Positions 42,504 to 50,405 of a DNA stretch of 64,000 nucleotides are shown here, piece by piece. Location of the stretch: positions 1 through 64,000 of the forward strand of contig NZ_CAHJXQ010000011.1 in NCBI RefSeq assembly GCF_903645325.1. The letters are read 5' to 3'. Each line of letters starts with the position of its first letter. The stretch's first letter is position 1. The stretch is from Microbacterium tenebrionis. Lineage in GTDB: Bacteria > Actinomycetota > Actinomycetes > Actinomycetales > Microbacteriaceae. Both the position numbers and the translations under genes were made by a program. The notes below the pieces were generated by a model. That model searched no databases, had not been told where the DNA came from, and was given only the letters and a program-made list of their open reading frames with translations.

Positions 42504-43297
42504 CGCTGCCTCGCCATTCGTCGCTCGAGCCACGCGCTGAAGCGCGTGAGGGGGATCGTCACGATCAGGTACAGCAGCGCCGCCATGATCAGCGGCGTGC
42601 CGTTGCCGTTCTGCGTCGTCGCGTCACGGGCGAAGGTCGTGAGCTCCTTCGACCAGATGAAGCTTCCGGCAATGAACAGCAGCGAGGTGTCCTTCAGCAG
42701 CAGGACGAACTCGTTCGTCAGCGGCGGGATGATGATGCGGAAGCCCTGCGGGATCACGATCCAGAACGTCGTCTTCATCGGGGACATGCCCAGTGACCGG
42801 GCCGCCTCGGTCTGCCCCTTCGGCACGGCCTGCAGGCCCGCCCGGATCGTCTCCGCCATGTAGGCCGAGGCGACGAGGATGAGACCGACGAGCCCGAGCA
42901 CCACCGGGCCGCCGAGATCTTGATTGCGGACGCCGATGGCGATCGGCAGGATGTACGCGATCGCGAAGATCGTCAGCAGCGCCGGCAGACCGCGGAACAG
43001 CTCGATCCACACCGTCGCGATCCACCGGAACGGTGCGATCACCGACAGCTTCATCAGCGCCAGCAGGACGCCCAGCAGCAGACCGCCGACGAACGCGACG
43101 ACCGTGAACCACAGGGTGTTCACCAGGCCCGTGGTGATGATGCCCGGGAGCATCTTCAACGCGACCTCGGGGTTGAAGAACAGCGGGCCGAGGCGCGCCC
43201 AGTCGGCCGTCACGACACCCCACACGAGGAGCGCGATGAGTATCGCGTACACCGCGTAGCGGTACAGCTTCTGCTTCTGAGTGCGCCTCAACGCCAT
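42500..43297 (-). CDS. amino acid ABC transporter permease (HisM/GlnP type)
   Basis: A 265-residue permease with a positively charged N-terminus and five or six membrane segments. [16 protein letters not shown] is the family signature, and [20 protein letters not shown] with VIPQ is the EAA loop. ATG 43297 has GGAGG 9 nt upstream. Only one permease gene is present, so it probably forms a homodimer. It follows the binding-protein gene after 36 nt. Confidence 0.94.
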   Translation of the reverse strand: MALRRTQKQKLYRYAVYAILIALLVWGVVTADWARLGPLFFNPEVALKMLPGIITTGLVNTLWFTVVAFVGGLLLGVLLALMKLSVIAPFRWIATVWIELFRGLPALLTIFAIAYILPIAIGVRNQDLGGPVVLGLVGLILVASAYMAETIRAGLQAVPKGQTEAARSLGMSPMKTTFWIVIPQGFRIIIPPLTNEFVLLLKDTSLLFIAGSFIWSKELTTFARDATTQNGNGTPLIMAALLYLIVTIPLTRFSAWLERRMARQR

Positions 43298-43333
43298 TGC
43301 CAAGGTCCTCCCGGCCTACCGTCCTCCGCGAAC

Positions 43334-44155
43334 TCAGTTGGCGGAGAAGTAGGAGTCGTAGATCGTGTCGTAGTCGCCGCTGTCGCGGAGCTCCTGCAGA
43401 GCGCCGTTGACGGCGTCGAGCAGAGCGGTCTTCTCACCCTTGGCGAAGGCGAAACCGTAGGACTCGCCCGTGTCGTACTCCTCGACGATCGTGTAGTTCG
43501 GGTCGGCCTTCTCGTGCTCGATGTTGACCGGCTGGTCCTGCAGGATCGCGTCGATGGTGCCGGCCTGGATCGCCGGCCACAGCTCGCCGTCGGACGGGAG
43601 CTGCAGCAGCTCCGCTCCGGGCGCGTTCTCCGTCGCGTACGCCTCACCGGTGGTGCCCTGCTGCACGCCGACGATCTTGCCGTCGAGGTCGTCGATGGAC
43701 TTGATGTCCGAGTCGGCGGGGACCAGCAGCGACTGCAGCGAGTCGTAGTACGGGTCGGAGAAGTCGATGTTCGCCTTGCGCTCGTCGGTGATCGTCATGG
43801 CGGACGCGCCGAGGTCGCAGGTACCGGAGGCGAGGGTGGTGCCCGACTGCAGCGCGTCGAAGCCCACGTCCTGCACGGCGAGCTTCAGGTCGAGCTTCTT
43901 CGCGATCGCGTCGAGCAGGTCGATGTCGAAACCGGTGTAGCCGGTGCCGTTGTCGCCGCCCTCGAACTCGAAGGGTGCATACGGGATGTCGGAGCAGATC
44001 GTGAGAGTGCCCGCCTCGACGAGTCCGTAGTCGTCTCCGGTGGACTCCGGGGCGTCGCCGCCGGCATCGTTGCCGCTGCTGGCGCAGCCGGCGAGGGTGA
44101 GCGCGGCGGTCGCCGCGAAGGCGAGGCCGAGGACGAGGTGACGGCGACGGGTCAT
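43334..44155 (-). CDS. amino acid ABC transporter substrate-binding lipoprotein
   Basis: A 273-residue family 3 solute-binding protein. The lipoprotein signal ends LAGC (Cys24). SDIPYAPFEF, then GFDIDLLDAIAKKL, are the family motifs. Later come ANIDFSDPYYDSLQSLLVPA and VQQGTTGEAYA, where the Asp and Arg-rich pocket normally binds the alpha-amino acid group. ATG 44155 has AGGAG a few bases upstream. It is the first gene of the importer. Ligand specificity is not clear. Confidence 0.94.
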   Translation of the reverse strand: MTRRRHLVLGLAFAATAALTLAGCASSGNDAGGDAPESTGDDYGLVEAGTLTICSDIPYAPFEFEGGDNGTGYTGFDIDLLDAIAKKLDLKLAVQDVGFDALQSGTTLASGTCDLGASAMTITDERKANIDFSDPYYDSLQSLLVPADSDIKSIDDLDGKIVGVQQGTTGEAYATENAPGAELLQLPSDGELWPAIQAGTIDAILQDQPVNIEHEKADPNYTIVEEYDTGESYGFAFAKGEKTALLDAVNGALQELRDSGDYDTIYDSYFSAN

Positions 44156-44249
44156 GACCGCTCCTGACTGACGGGGCCGTGAGGCCCGCGGACGGGTATG
44201 CAGATCATCCTGACACGGAGCGGGCGCGAAACCCCACCTCTGCGAGTTA

Positions 44250-44265
44250 CGTTTGCGTTTCGCAA
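44250..44265. promoter_or_regulatory. TTGCGTTTCGCAA palindrome upstream of the amino acid importer
   Basis: TTGCG-TTT-CGCAA lies in the 44156-44278 gap between the importer and the Dabb gene. It is a perfect inverted repeat with a 3-nt centre and could bind a regulator of the importer. No second copy was seen. Confidence 0.35.
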
Positions 44266-44278
44266 CCCGGCAGATCGT

Positions 44279-44578
44279 TCAGATCTCGAAGTCGACGGCG
44301 ACTCGGGATGCCACGACGGAGCGGGCGTAGGCCACGACCTCCTCATGTGCCGGATGCACCTGGTACTGCTCGAGGTCGTCGACGGAATCGAAGTCGGCGA
44401 CGAGGGTGACGTCCCAGTTCGACTCGGGGTAGATCGCGTTCGCACCGGCCGAGATCGCGCGCAGCTGCGGCACGACACCGTCCAGCGCGTTGAGCCTGCG
44501 GGCGACCTCTGCGGCCTGCGCACCGCGCTCGACGGCATCCTCGCTCGCGAGCTTCCATATGACGACGTGGCGGATCAT
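44279..44578 (-). CDS. Dabb (stress-responsive A/B barrel) protein
   Basis: A 99-residue dimeric alpha/beta-barrel domain protein. MIRHVVIWKL at the start, SNWDVTLVADFDSVDDLEQY and YQVHPAHEEVVAYARSVV are typical. Members range from stress proteins to polyketide cyclases, and no function can be assigned here. ATG 44578 overlaps the TGA of the glutaredoxin-like gene (ATGA), the third gene of a small redox operon. Confidence 0.87.
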   Translation of the reverse strand: MIRHVVIWKLASEDAVERGAQAAEVARRLNALDGVVPQLRAISAGANAIYPESNWDVTLVADFDSVDDLEQYQVHPAHEEVVAYARSVVASRVAVDFEI

Positions 44579-44832
44579 GCCTTCTCCAGTTCCTGACGCA
44601 ATTTGTCGGCGGACACCCGCCAGTACGCGTGCACCTGATCGTCGATCAGCACGACGGGGATCTTCTCCCACCACCGCTCGTAGAGGGCGGGGTCGTCCTC
44701 GATCGAGCGCTCGACGATCTCGATGTCGCCTCCGATGTCATCGGGGAGGCCCGCGACGACCTGTTCGACGATACCGAGCGCCGTCGGGCAGAGGTGGCAG
44801 CCCTGGCGGCCGATGACCGTGATCGTGGTCAC
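44575..44832 (-). CDS. glutaredoxin-like protein (DUF836 type)
   Basis: An 85-residue thioredoxin-fold protein. TVIGRQGCHLCPTA carries a CxxC active site, and WWEKIPVVLIDDQVHAYWRV supplies the cis-Pro (IPV). It resembles the DUF836/GrxC-like group of small redoxins. GTG 44832 overlaps the TGA of the rhodanese gene (GTGA), and its own stop overlaps the Dabb start. Partners are not known. Confidence 0.88.
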   Translation of the reverse strand: MTTITVIGRQGCHLCPTALGIVEQVVAGLPDDIGGDIEIVERSIEDDPALYERWWEKIPVVLIDDQVHAYWRVSADKLRQELEKA

Positions 44833-45131
44833 GCCGAGGGCTTCTCGACCGGCTTGCCGGCGGCGATCCACTCCCCTGTGCCGCCCTCGACGTTGGTCGC
44901 GTCGTAGCCGCGTTCCTCCAGTGCCTGAACGACACGGGCCGAGCGTCCGCCTGCCTGGCAGATCACGTCGAACGCCTCGGCGGGGAGCTCATCGAGCCGG
45001 TTGCCGATCTCGGACATGGGGATGTTGACGGCGCCGGGGACATGGCCGGCGGCGAATTCGTCGCGCTCGCGCACATCGATGAGCGGAGTGTTCTCGCGGT
45101 CATCGAGATCAGCGATGGTGATGGACTTCAT
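44829..45131 (-). CDS. rhodanese-like domain protein
   Basis: A 100-residue single rhodanese domain. LIDVRERDEFAAGHVPGAVNIP is the CH2A region in two pieces, and CQAGGRSARV carries the active-site Cys with its loop. It probably carries persulfide sulfur or acts in redox signalling together with the glutaredoxin-like protein translated next. ATG 45131 has GGAG close upstream. It begins the three-gene rhodanese-glutaredoxin-Dabb operon. Confidence 0.92.
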   Translation of the reverse strand: MKSITIADLDDRENTPLIDVRERDEFAAGHVPGAVNIPMSEIGNRLDELPAEAFDVICQAGGRSARVVQALEERGYDATNVEGGTGEWIAAGKPVEKPSA

Positions 45132-45188
45132 AGCTCCTCGATCGACGGGGACGGCGCTGGCCGCCCTGATTCGCGCCCACAGACACGA

Positions 45189-45212
45189 AGCGCCCGTCCG
45201 AAGACAGGCGCT
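45189..45212 (-). terminator. terminator hairpin after the bS22 gene
   Basis: On the minus strand AGCGCCTGTC, loop TTCG, GACGGGCGCT form a 10-bp stem (one G-U pair) closed by the very stable C(UUCG)G tetraloop, 16 nt after the stop codon. A weak T-containing tail (TCGTGTCTGTG) follows. Confidence 0.8.
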
Positions 45213-45227
45213 CGGTGCTCTGGCCGC

Positions 45228-45326
45228 TTACTTCTTGTTGCGGCGCTGGTGGCGAGTCTTGCGGAGCAGCTTGCGGTGCTTCTTCTTCGCCATGCGCTTG
45301 CGGCGCTTCTTGATGACTGAACCCAC
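45228..45326 (-). CDS. small ribosomal protein bS22 (AURKAIP1/COX24 domain)
   Basis: A 32-residue, extremely basic peptide: MGSVIKKRRKRMAKKKHRKL, then LRKTRHQRRNKK. This is the actinobacterial bS22 (AURKAIP1/COX24 domain), a component of the small subunit near the decoding region in mycobacterial ribosomes. GTG 45326 has GAGG upstream. It is followed by a UUCG hairpin terminator and preceded by the BldC-like gene, a pairing kept across actinobacteria (for example Rv0500B and Rv0500A). Confidence 0.93.
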   Translation of the reverse strand: MGSVIKKRRKRMAKKKHRKLLRKTRHQRRNKK

Positions 45327-45463
45327 GGAAACCTCACTACGTCAGGGGCTGGGCGTCGCTGAAATCGGACACCCGGGTACGGGCACGGAAAAATGCCTCG
45401 GATCAGTTTAGCAAACGCGCGGCTGCGCGATGCACACCGAGCGCACGCCCGGCTCCGACGGCG

Positions 45464-45655
45464 TCAGCCGACGTCGGAGATCGGACGCTGGAGAGCCTCG
45501 GTCACCGCGGTCTCAGGAACGCGGTAGCTGCGGCCGAAGCGGATCGCCGGCAGATCGCCGGAGTGCACGAGCCGGTAGACGGTCATCTTCGACACGCGCA
45601 TGATCTCCGCCACCTCAGCGACGGTGAGGAACCGGACCTCTGGAACATCGGGCAT
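45464..45655 (-). CDS. BldC-like helix-turn-helix DNA-binding protein
   Basis: A 63-residue MerR-like/excisionase-type winged helix. FLTVAEVAEIMRVSKMTVYR is the HTH, and IRFGRSYRVPETAVTEAL is the wing and end helix. BldC binds direct repeats cooperatively and controls development in Streptomyces; the role in this organism is unknown. ATG 45655 has AAAGGGG about 8 nt upstream. The bS22 gene follows on the same strand after about 140 nt. Confidence 0.9.
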   Translation of the reverse strand: MPDVPEVRFLTVAEVAEIMRVSKMTVYRLVHSGDLPAIRFGRSYRVPETAVTEALQRPISDVG

Positions 45656-45781
45656 CCCACGTACCCCTTTCTGGTGATGCCCAACTCTATGGGGAAGACG
45701 GGGCCCGTGTAAACCTGCGGGACGAATGTTGTTTATGTGACTGCTGTGCAGTTCCCTTCAGCGCCCTCTTCGCTGCCGCGG

Positions 45782-46198
45782 TCAGGCGCCGAGCCGCTTG
45801 AGCGCCGACGCGACGACGTGCTTCGCGGATGCCGCGGCGCGGCCGACGACCTCGGCCGCGTGCGCGGCACCGTCGGGCAGCGGCATCGTGGAGAGGTCGA
45901 TGTCGGGCGCGGACTCGCCGAAAGCATCAACGAGGAACGGCACCAGCCAGTCGTCGACGGTCTCGAGCGGTTCGACCTCGATGCTGTAGAAGCGGCGCTG
46001 TCCGTCCTCGCGGACGCTGACGAGCTCGGCATCGCGCAGCACCTTGAGGTGCTTCGAGACGGTGGGCTGGCTGATGCCCAGGTCGCTGACGATCTGCGAG
46101 ACGCTGGTACCGGCATCCCCTTCCGTCGACCGCCGCAGCAGAAGCTGGAGGATGTCGCGCCTCGTTCCGTCTGCGATCACGTCGAAGATGTCCGTCAT
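45782..46198 (-). CDS. ArsR-family transcriptional regulator
   Basis: A 138-residue winged helix regulator. The HTH is VSQIVSDLGISQPTVSKHLK, followed by the wing SVREDGQRRFYSIE. The metal-binding ELCVCDL-type motif is absent, so it is not a classical arsenic or cadmium sensor. ATG 46198 has TAACCT (46211-46206) seven bases upstream, a leaderless start. It is divergent from trkH, whose expression it could affect (inference). Confidence 0.88.
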   Translation of the reverse strand: MTDIFDVIADGTRRDILQLLLRRSTEGDAGTSVSQIVSDLGISQPTVSKHLKVLRDAELVSVREDGQRRFYSIEVEPLETVDDWLVPFLVDAFGESAPDIDLSTMPLPDGAAHAAEVVGRAAASAKHVVASALKRLGA

Positions 46199-46293
46199 GA
46201 AGTTCAGGTTAGTCGCCCCGTGCCGGGAGTACCATGACGAAGGCTCGGCGTGACCTTCGCGCCGGGCGACCGGATGAATCGGGGAGGCGTGCG

Positions 46294-47724
46294 ATGTCGA
46301 GCATCGGCTGGTCGACATCGGCCCGCACGCGCACACGCGACGCATGGCACTTCTTCCGCCGCGTGGTCATGTCCTCACCCTCGCGCTTCGCGATCCTGAT
46401 CTTCGCCAGCCTGATCCTCGTGTTCACGGCGCTTTTCTCGCTTCCGATCGCGTCGGCTGCTGGCACGGTCACGCCGTTGAGCGATGCCCTCTTCACTGCC
46501 GTCTCCACGATCTGCGTCACGGGCCTCGCGACGGTGGACATGGCTGGCCACTGGTCACCATTCGGCCACGTGCTCATCTTCCTCGGCGTGAACATCGGCG
46601 GCATGGGCGTGCTGACGCTCGCCTCGGTGCTCGGTCTCGTGATCTCGAAGAAGTTGGGCCTGCGCGCGAAGCTCCTCGCTGCGGGCGACAGCAACCCGCT
46701 GCGCGCTCACGGCGGCGTCGTCAACGAAGGCCAGACCGTCCGCCTCGGCGAGGTCGGGCAGCTGCTGACGACCGTGGCCCTGTCGCTGGTGGTCATCGAG
46801 CTCGTCGTCGCGGTCCTGCTCTACCCCGGTCTGCTCATGGCTGGCGTCCCTCCGCTCGCAGCTCTGTGGGAGGCGCCGTACTACGCGGCGATGTCCTTCA
46901 CGAACACGGGCTTCACCCCGAATGCGGGCGGCCTTACCGAGTTCGCTGACGACTACTTCATCCTCACCGTCCTCATGGTCAGCGTGTTCCTCGGCAGCAT
47001 CGGATTCCCGGTGATCTACACCCTCCTGAAGAACGTCTGGCATGTGAAGCGCTGGTCGCTGCACTCCAAACTGACGCTGATCACGACCTTCATCCTGTTC
47101 GTCGCCGGAGCGCTGGTGTTCCTCGTGCTCGAATACGACAATCCCAAGACCTTCGGGTCGATGGACGCCGTGGACACCACATTCCAGGCGTTCTTCTTAT
47201 CCGCGATGACCCGCTCCGGTGGATTCAGCGTCGTGGAGATCGGCGATCTGAACGGCTCGTCGCTCGTCGCCGGCGCAATGCTCATGTTCGTCGGCGGCGG
47301 TTCGGCATCGACCGCCGGCGGCATCAAGGTGACCACGCTCGCCGTCCTCGCGATCGCTGTATGGTCGGAGGCCCGTGGCCGGCAGTCGGTCGAGGCGTTC
47401 GGCCGCCGCATCCCCAGCGACGTGCAGCGCGTCGCACTCAGCGTCGTCGCCTGGGGAGCGACGATCGTGGCGCTGTCGACGATCGTCATCGCTCAGATCA
47501 CGAAGGCGCCAATCGCCGACGTGCTCTTCGACGTCATCTCGGCGTTCGGCACGGTGGGCCTCTCGACCGGGCTCACCGAAGACCTCCCCGAATCTGCGGC
47601 CTACGTCATGGCGCTGACCATCTTCATGGGGCGCGTTGGTACAGTGACACTCGCCGCGGCGGTCGCCGCGACGACGAGAACGCAGCTCTACTCGCTGCCC
47701 GTCGAAAGGCCGATCGTTGGTTGA
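46294..47724 (+). CDS. trkH: Trk/Ktr potassium channel subunit TrkH
   Basis: A 476-residue K+ translocating subunit with four membrane-pore-membrane repeats. Selectivity-filter-like loops include STICVTGLATVD, MSFTNTGFTPNAG, MTRSGGFSVVE and SAFGTVGLSTGLT. ATG 46294 is preferred over the in-frame ATG 46234 because GGGGAGG lies 7-10 nt upstream. The trkA gene overlaps its 3' end by 8 nt, so the channel and its gate are coexpressed. Confidence 0.95.
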   Translation: MSSIGWSTSARTRTRDAWHFFRRVVMSSPSRFAILIFASLILVFTALFSLPIASAAGTVTPLSDALFTAVSTICVTGLATVDMAGHWSPFGHVLIFLGVNIGGMGVLTLASVLGLVISKKLGLRAKLLAAGDSNPLRAHGGVVNEGQTVRLGEVGQLLTTVALSLVVIELVVAVLLYPGLLMAGVPPLAALWEAPYYAAMSFTNTGFTPNAGGLTEFADDYFILTVLMVSVFLGSIGFPVIYTLLKNVWHVKRWSLHSKLTLITTFILFVAGALVFLVLEYDNPKTFGSMDAVDTTFQAFFLSAMTRSGGFSVVEIGDLNGSSLVAGAMLMFVGGGSASTAGGIKVTTLAVLAIAVWSEARGRQSVEAFGRRIPSDVQRVALSVVAWGATIVALSTIVIAQITKAPIADVLFDVISAFGTVGLSTGLTEDLPESAAYVMALTIFMGRVGTVTLAAAVAATTRTQLYSLPVERPIVG

Positions 47725-48388
47725 AGGTCTCCGCAGCGATGCCCCGGTGCTGGTCATCGGACTCGGACGCTTCGGCGCCGCGTGCGCCGGTGAGCTGGAC
47801 AGGCTCGACCGCGAGGTGCTCGCCATGGACGCGAACCTCGAGCTCGTGCAGAAGTGGTCCGACCGCGTCACGCACACGGTCCAGGGCGACGCCCGCAACA
47901 TCGACGCGCTCAAGCAGATCGGCGCGCAGGACTTCCAGGTCGCGGTCGTGGCGGTCGGCTCGCTCATCGAGGCATCCGTCCTCATCACCGCGAACCTCGT
48001 CGACCTCAAGGTCCCGCAGATCTGGGCGAAGGCCGTCTCGCAGTCGCATGGCAAGATCCTCGCTCGGGTCGGCGCGAACCACGTCATCTACCCCGAGCGG
48101 GAGGCCGGCGAGCGCGTCGCGCACCTCGTGAGCGGTCGGATGCTGGACTTCATCCGCTTCGACGACGACTTCGTGCTCGCGAAGATGTACCCGCCGAAGT
48201 TCATCCGGGGCGTGAGCCTGAACGAGTCCGGTGTGCGGAGCAAGTACAAGGTCACGGTCGTGGGCGTGAAGAGCCCCGGCAAGCCGTTCCGCTACGCCGA
48301 GGCGAACACCGTCGTCACCAACCACGACCTCATCATCGTGTCGGGTACGAACAGCGACATCGAACGATTCGCGGCGCTGGACCGCTGA
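47717..48388 (+). CDS. trkA: Trk/Ktr potassium regulatory subunit TrkA
   Basis: A 223-residue RCK protein that gates TrkH. The N-terminal Rossmann fold has VLVIGLGRFGAACA and the acidic strand VLAMDAN, binding NAD(H) or ATP. The C-terminal RCK_C domain (residues about 140-223) ends VTNHDLIIVSGTNSDIERF. TTG 47717 is chosen because GAAAGG lies about 8 nt upstream; the frame overlaps the trkH stop. Confidence 0.93.
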   Translation: MVEGLRSDAPVLVIGLGRFGAACAGELDRLDREVLAMDANLELVQKWSDRVTHTVQGDARNIDALKQIGAQDFQVAVVAVGSLIEASVLITANLVDLKVPQIWAKAVSQSHGKILARVGANHVIYPEREAGERVAHLVSGRMLDFIRFDDDFVLAKMYPPKFIRGVSLNESGVRSKYKVTVVGVKSPGKPFRYAEANTVVTNHDLIIVSGTNSDIERFAALDR

Positions 48389-48400
48389 CCGCGTCGAGAC

Positions 48401-48502
48401 GTGGCCGAGGTCGAGTTCGAGGGCGTCGGACACTCGCCGCGCCTCGAGCGCCCTGAGGAGTTTCGCACGGCGCTGCTCGAGCGGATTGGGTACGCCGCCT
48501 GA
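48401..48502 (+). pseudogene. C-terminal remnant of an alpha/beta hydrolase
   Basis: From 48401 the frame reads MAEVEFEGVGHSPRLERPEE, FRTALLERIGYAA and TGA. GVGHSPxLExPxEF is the standard end of alpha/beta hydrolases, with the catalytic His. The catalytic Ser half is absent, so this is a leftover fragment just after trkA. The rest of the gap 48389-48624 holds repeat-like sequence. Confidence 0.75.
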
Positions 48503-48539
48503 CCCGGCTGCGACTCGCTGCGCTTGCTCAGCGACCCGT

Positions 48540-48616
48540 GGTTCCGGTTGCGGGGCGTTGAGCGGAGCGCGAAGCGCGCAGACGAAACGGGCCGAGCGCG
48601 GAGCGCAGCGACGAGT
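48540..48616. repeat. GAGCGGAGCG / GACGAGTCGAAG repeat region
   Basis: Sequence such as GTTGAGCGGAGCGCGAAGCG and GAGCGCAGCGACGAGTCGAA contains iterated GAGCG and AGCG motifs. Related sequence occurs at 9825-9880 and 56536-56565, each ending in GAGTCGAAG. Confidence 0.5.
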
Positions 48617-48624
48617 CGAAGCCG

Positions 48625-49464
48625 CTACTTCCCCGCAGCCATCTCCTTGGCGCGGGCGAGTGCGGCATCCGTCGCACGGGTGAATACGTCGTCGAGATTC
48701 GCATCCTGCAGGACCGCGATCGCCCGCTCGGTCGTCCCCTTCGGGCTCGTCACACGCCGTCGGAGGTCGGCGGGCTCCTCACCGGATGCCGCGAGCAGCG
48801 CGGTCGCACCGATGAAGGTCTGCTCGGCCATGAGCCGGGCGTCGGTCTCATCGAAGCCCTTGGCGATCGCGGCCTTCGTCAGCTCCTCGATGAGCAGGAA
48901 GACGTACGCCGGGCCAGAACCTGAGATCGTCGAGAGGGCGTCGATCTTTTCCTCCGGAACCTCGACGACGACGCCGACGAGTTCGAACAGCCGCCGAACG
49001 AGCGCGACGTCATCGGCGGTCGCGGCACCTCCGGCTGCGAGTCCGGTCACCCCCTTGCCCACCGTCGAGGGGGTGTTCGGCATCGACCGGATGACCCTGG
49101 CACCCTCGCCGAGGTTCTCTGCGAAGGTGGCGAGTGTGACACCGGCGGCGAGGCTCACGACGATGGCGTCGTCCCGGAGGACGGGCGCGATCTCGCGCAG
49201 CAGCTCGGGCGCCATGTGCGGCTTGACGCCGACGAGGATGACACGGGCGGACGCCGCGGCATCCGTGTTGCCGTTCGGCTCGCTCTCCAGCGCGACGGCC
49301 GTCACGTTCTCGAGCCCCTGGAGCGTCGCGGCCTTCTCGGCCGTGCGGTTGGTCGCGATGATGCCCCCGTCGACCGAGATGCCCGACGCGACGACGCCGT
49401 GCAGGATGGCGCCTCCCATAGATCCGGCACCGAGGAACGCGAGGGACGGAAGGGCTTCATGCAT
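48625..49464 (-). CDS. proC: pyrroline-5-carboxylate reductase
   Basis: ProC reduces pyrroline-5-carboxylate to proline. The 279-residue enzyme has the Rossmann loop FLGAGSMGGAILHG, VKPHMAPELLREI, the substrate region IRSMPNTPSTVGKGVTGLA and the C-terminal signature SGSGPAYVFLLIEELTKAAI, then VTSPKGTTERAI. ATG 49464 is set by TAGGAT (49476-49471) six bases upstream, a leaderless start. It is divergent from the CDF-domain gene. Confidence 0.97.
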   Translation of the reverse strand: MHEALPSLAFLGAGSMGGAILHGVVASGISVDGGIIATNRTAEKAATLQGLENVTAVALESEPNGNTDAAASARVILVGVKPHMAPELLREIAPVLRDDAIVVSLAAGVTLATFAENLGEGARVIRSMPNTPSTVGKGVTGLAAGGAATADDVALVRRLFELVGVVVEVPEEKIDALSTISGSGPAYVFLLIEELTKAAIAKGFDETDARLMAEQTFIGATALLAASGEEPADLRRRVTSPKGTTERAIAVLQDANLDDVFTRATDAALARAKEMAAGK

Positions 49465-49543
49465 GCGGCCATCCTATGCTCGGGATGCGACAGCGCCGAT
49501 GCGGACCCCAGCGGATCACAGGGGCCCGAACTAGACTCGCGGC

Positions 49544-49855
49544 ATGAGCGGATCTGCCAGCAAACACGACCTCGACCTCATCATGGACGCGATCCTCGGA
49601 TGCGCCGATGTCGAGAAGCTCATCAGCCTGAAGACGTACACGGTCGAGGGCGACAAGCTCCTCGTCGCGGTCAAGATCGCCCTGCCCGCGGAGAAGACCG
49701 TCCGCGACGTCGCGGACGTGATCGGCGAGATCGAGCAGCAGATCCGGACGACGGTGTCTGCCGTGGGCTCGCTGTACATCCAGCCGGACATCTACCGGCC
49801 GTCGCTCGACCCCGAGCCGTCGACGGATGTCTTCGTGCTGAAGTCCGAGGACTGA
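49544..49855 (+). CDS. stand-alone cation-efflux (CDF) C-terminal domain protein
   Basis: A 103-residue soluble protein resembling the cytoplasmic dimerisation domain of CDF metal exporters. [29 protein letters not shown] and [20 protein letters not shown] followed by DIYRPS match the order of elements in those domains. No membrane part is encoded, and the start is firm: TAGACT (49532-49537) and six bases precede ATG 49544. It might sense metals or regulate a CDF transporter elsewhere (inference). Confidence 0.75.
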   Translation: MSGSASKHDLDLIMDAILGCADVEKLISLKTYTVEGDKLLVAVKIALPAEKTVRDVADVIGEIEQQIRTTVSAVGSLYIQPDIYRPSLDPEPSTDVFVLKSED

Positions 49856-49907
49856 CCGGCCGCTGCCCACCGGGCGCATCGACAGGCTCCGCGATCGCCC
49901 AGCCGCC

Positions 49908-50363
49908 TCAGCGGCGCTGCTCGAAGAAGTCGCGCAGCAGCGCGGTCGACGCATCTTCCCAGACCCCGCCGACGACCTCCGCGCGGTACGGAAGACGACG
50001 GTCGCGCAGCACGTCGTACATCGACCCCGCCGCCCCGGCCTTCTCGTCCCACGCGCCGAAGACGACGCGCCCCACGCGCGCCTGCAGGATCGCCCCCGCG
50101 CACATCACGCACGGCTCGAGGGTGACGACGAGCGTGCAGCCCTCGAGATTCCAGGACGAGATGGACGCCGCGGCCTGCCGCATCGCCACGACCTCGGCGT
50201 GACCGGTCGGGTCGTGCGTCTGCTCGCGGGTGTTGCGCCCCTCGCCGATGATCGCACCGGAGGCATCGAGCAGTACCGCCCCGACCGGCACCTCTCCCGC
50301 CGCCGCCGCTTGCTCGGCGAGCGCGAGCGCGCGCAGCATCCCGTCGGTGTCTGCCTGGCGCAT
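49908..50363 (-). CDS. tadA: tRNA-adenosine(34) deaminase
   Basis: TadA converts A34 to inosine in tRNA-Arg(ACG), an essential step. The 151-residue zinc deaminase has the motif HAEVVAM (zinc His and catalytic Glu), and EPCVMCAGA holds the two zinc cysteines. ATG 50363 has TACGCT (50375-50370) six bases upstream, a leaderless start. Upp is divergent only 42 nt away. Confidence 0.95.
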   Translation of the reverse strand: MRQADTDGMLRALALAEQAAAAGEVPVGAVLLDASGAIIGEGRNTREQTHDPTGHAEVVAMRQAAASISSWNLEGCTLVVTLEPCVMCAGAILQARVGRVVFGAWDEKAGAAGSMYDVLRDRRLPYRAEVVGGVWEDASTALLRDFFEQRR

Positions 50364-50405
50364 GTTCCGAGCGTATCCGCACCCCGCGCGCATTACCCTA
50401 TGTCT
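50364..50405. promoter_or_regulatory. divergent leaderless promoters of tadA and upp
   Basis: This 42-nt gap contains both -10 boxes, TACGCT for tadA (50375-50370) and TACCCT for upp (50394-50399), each six bases before its start codon. Their -35 regions must overlap the opposite promoter or gene. Confidence 0.7.
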
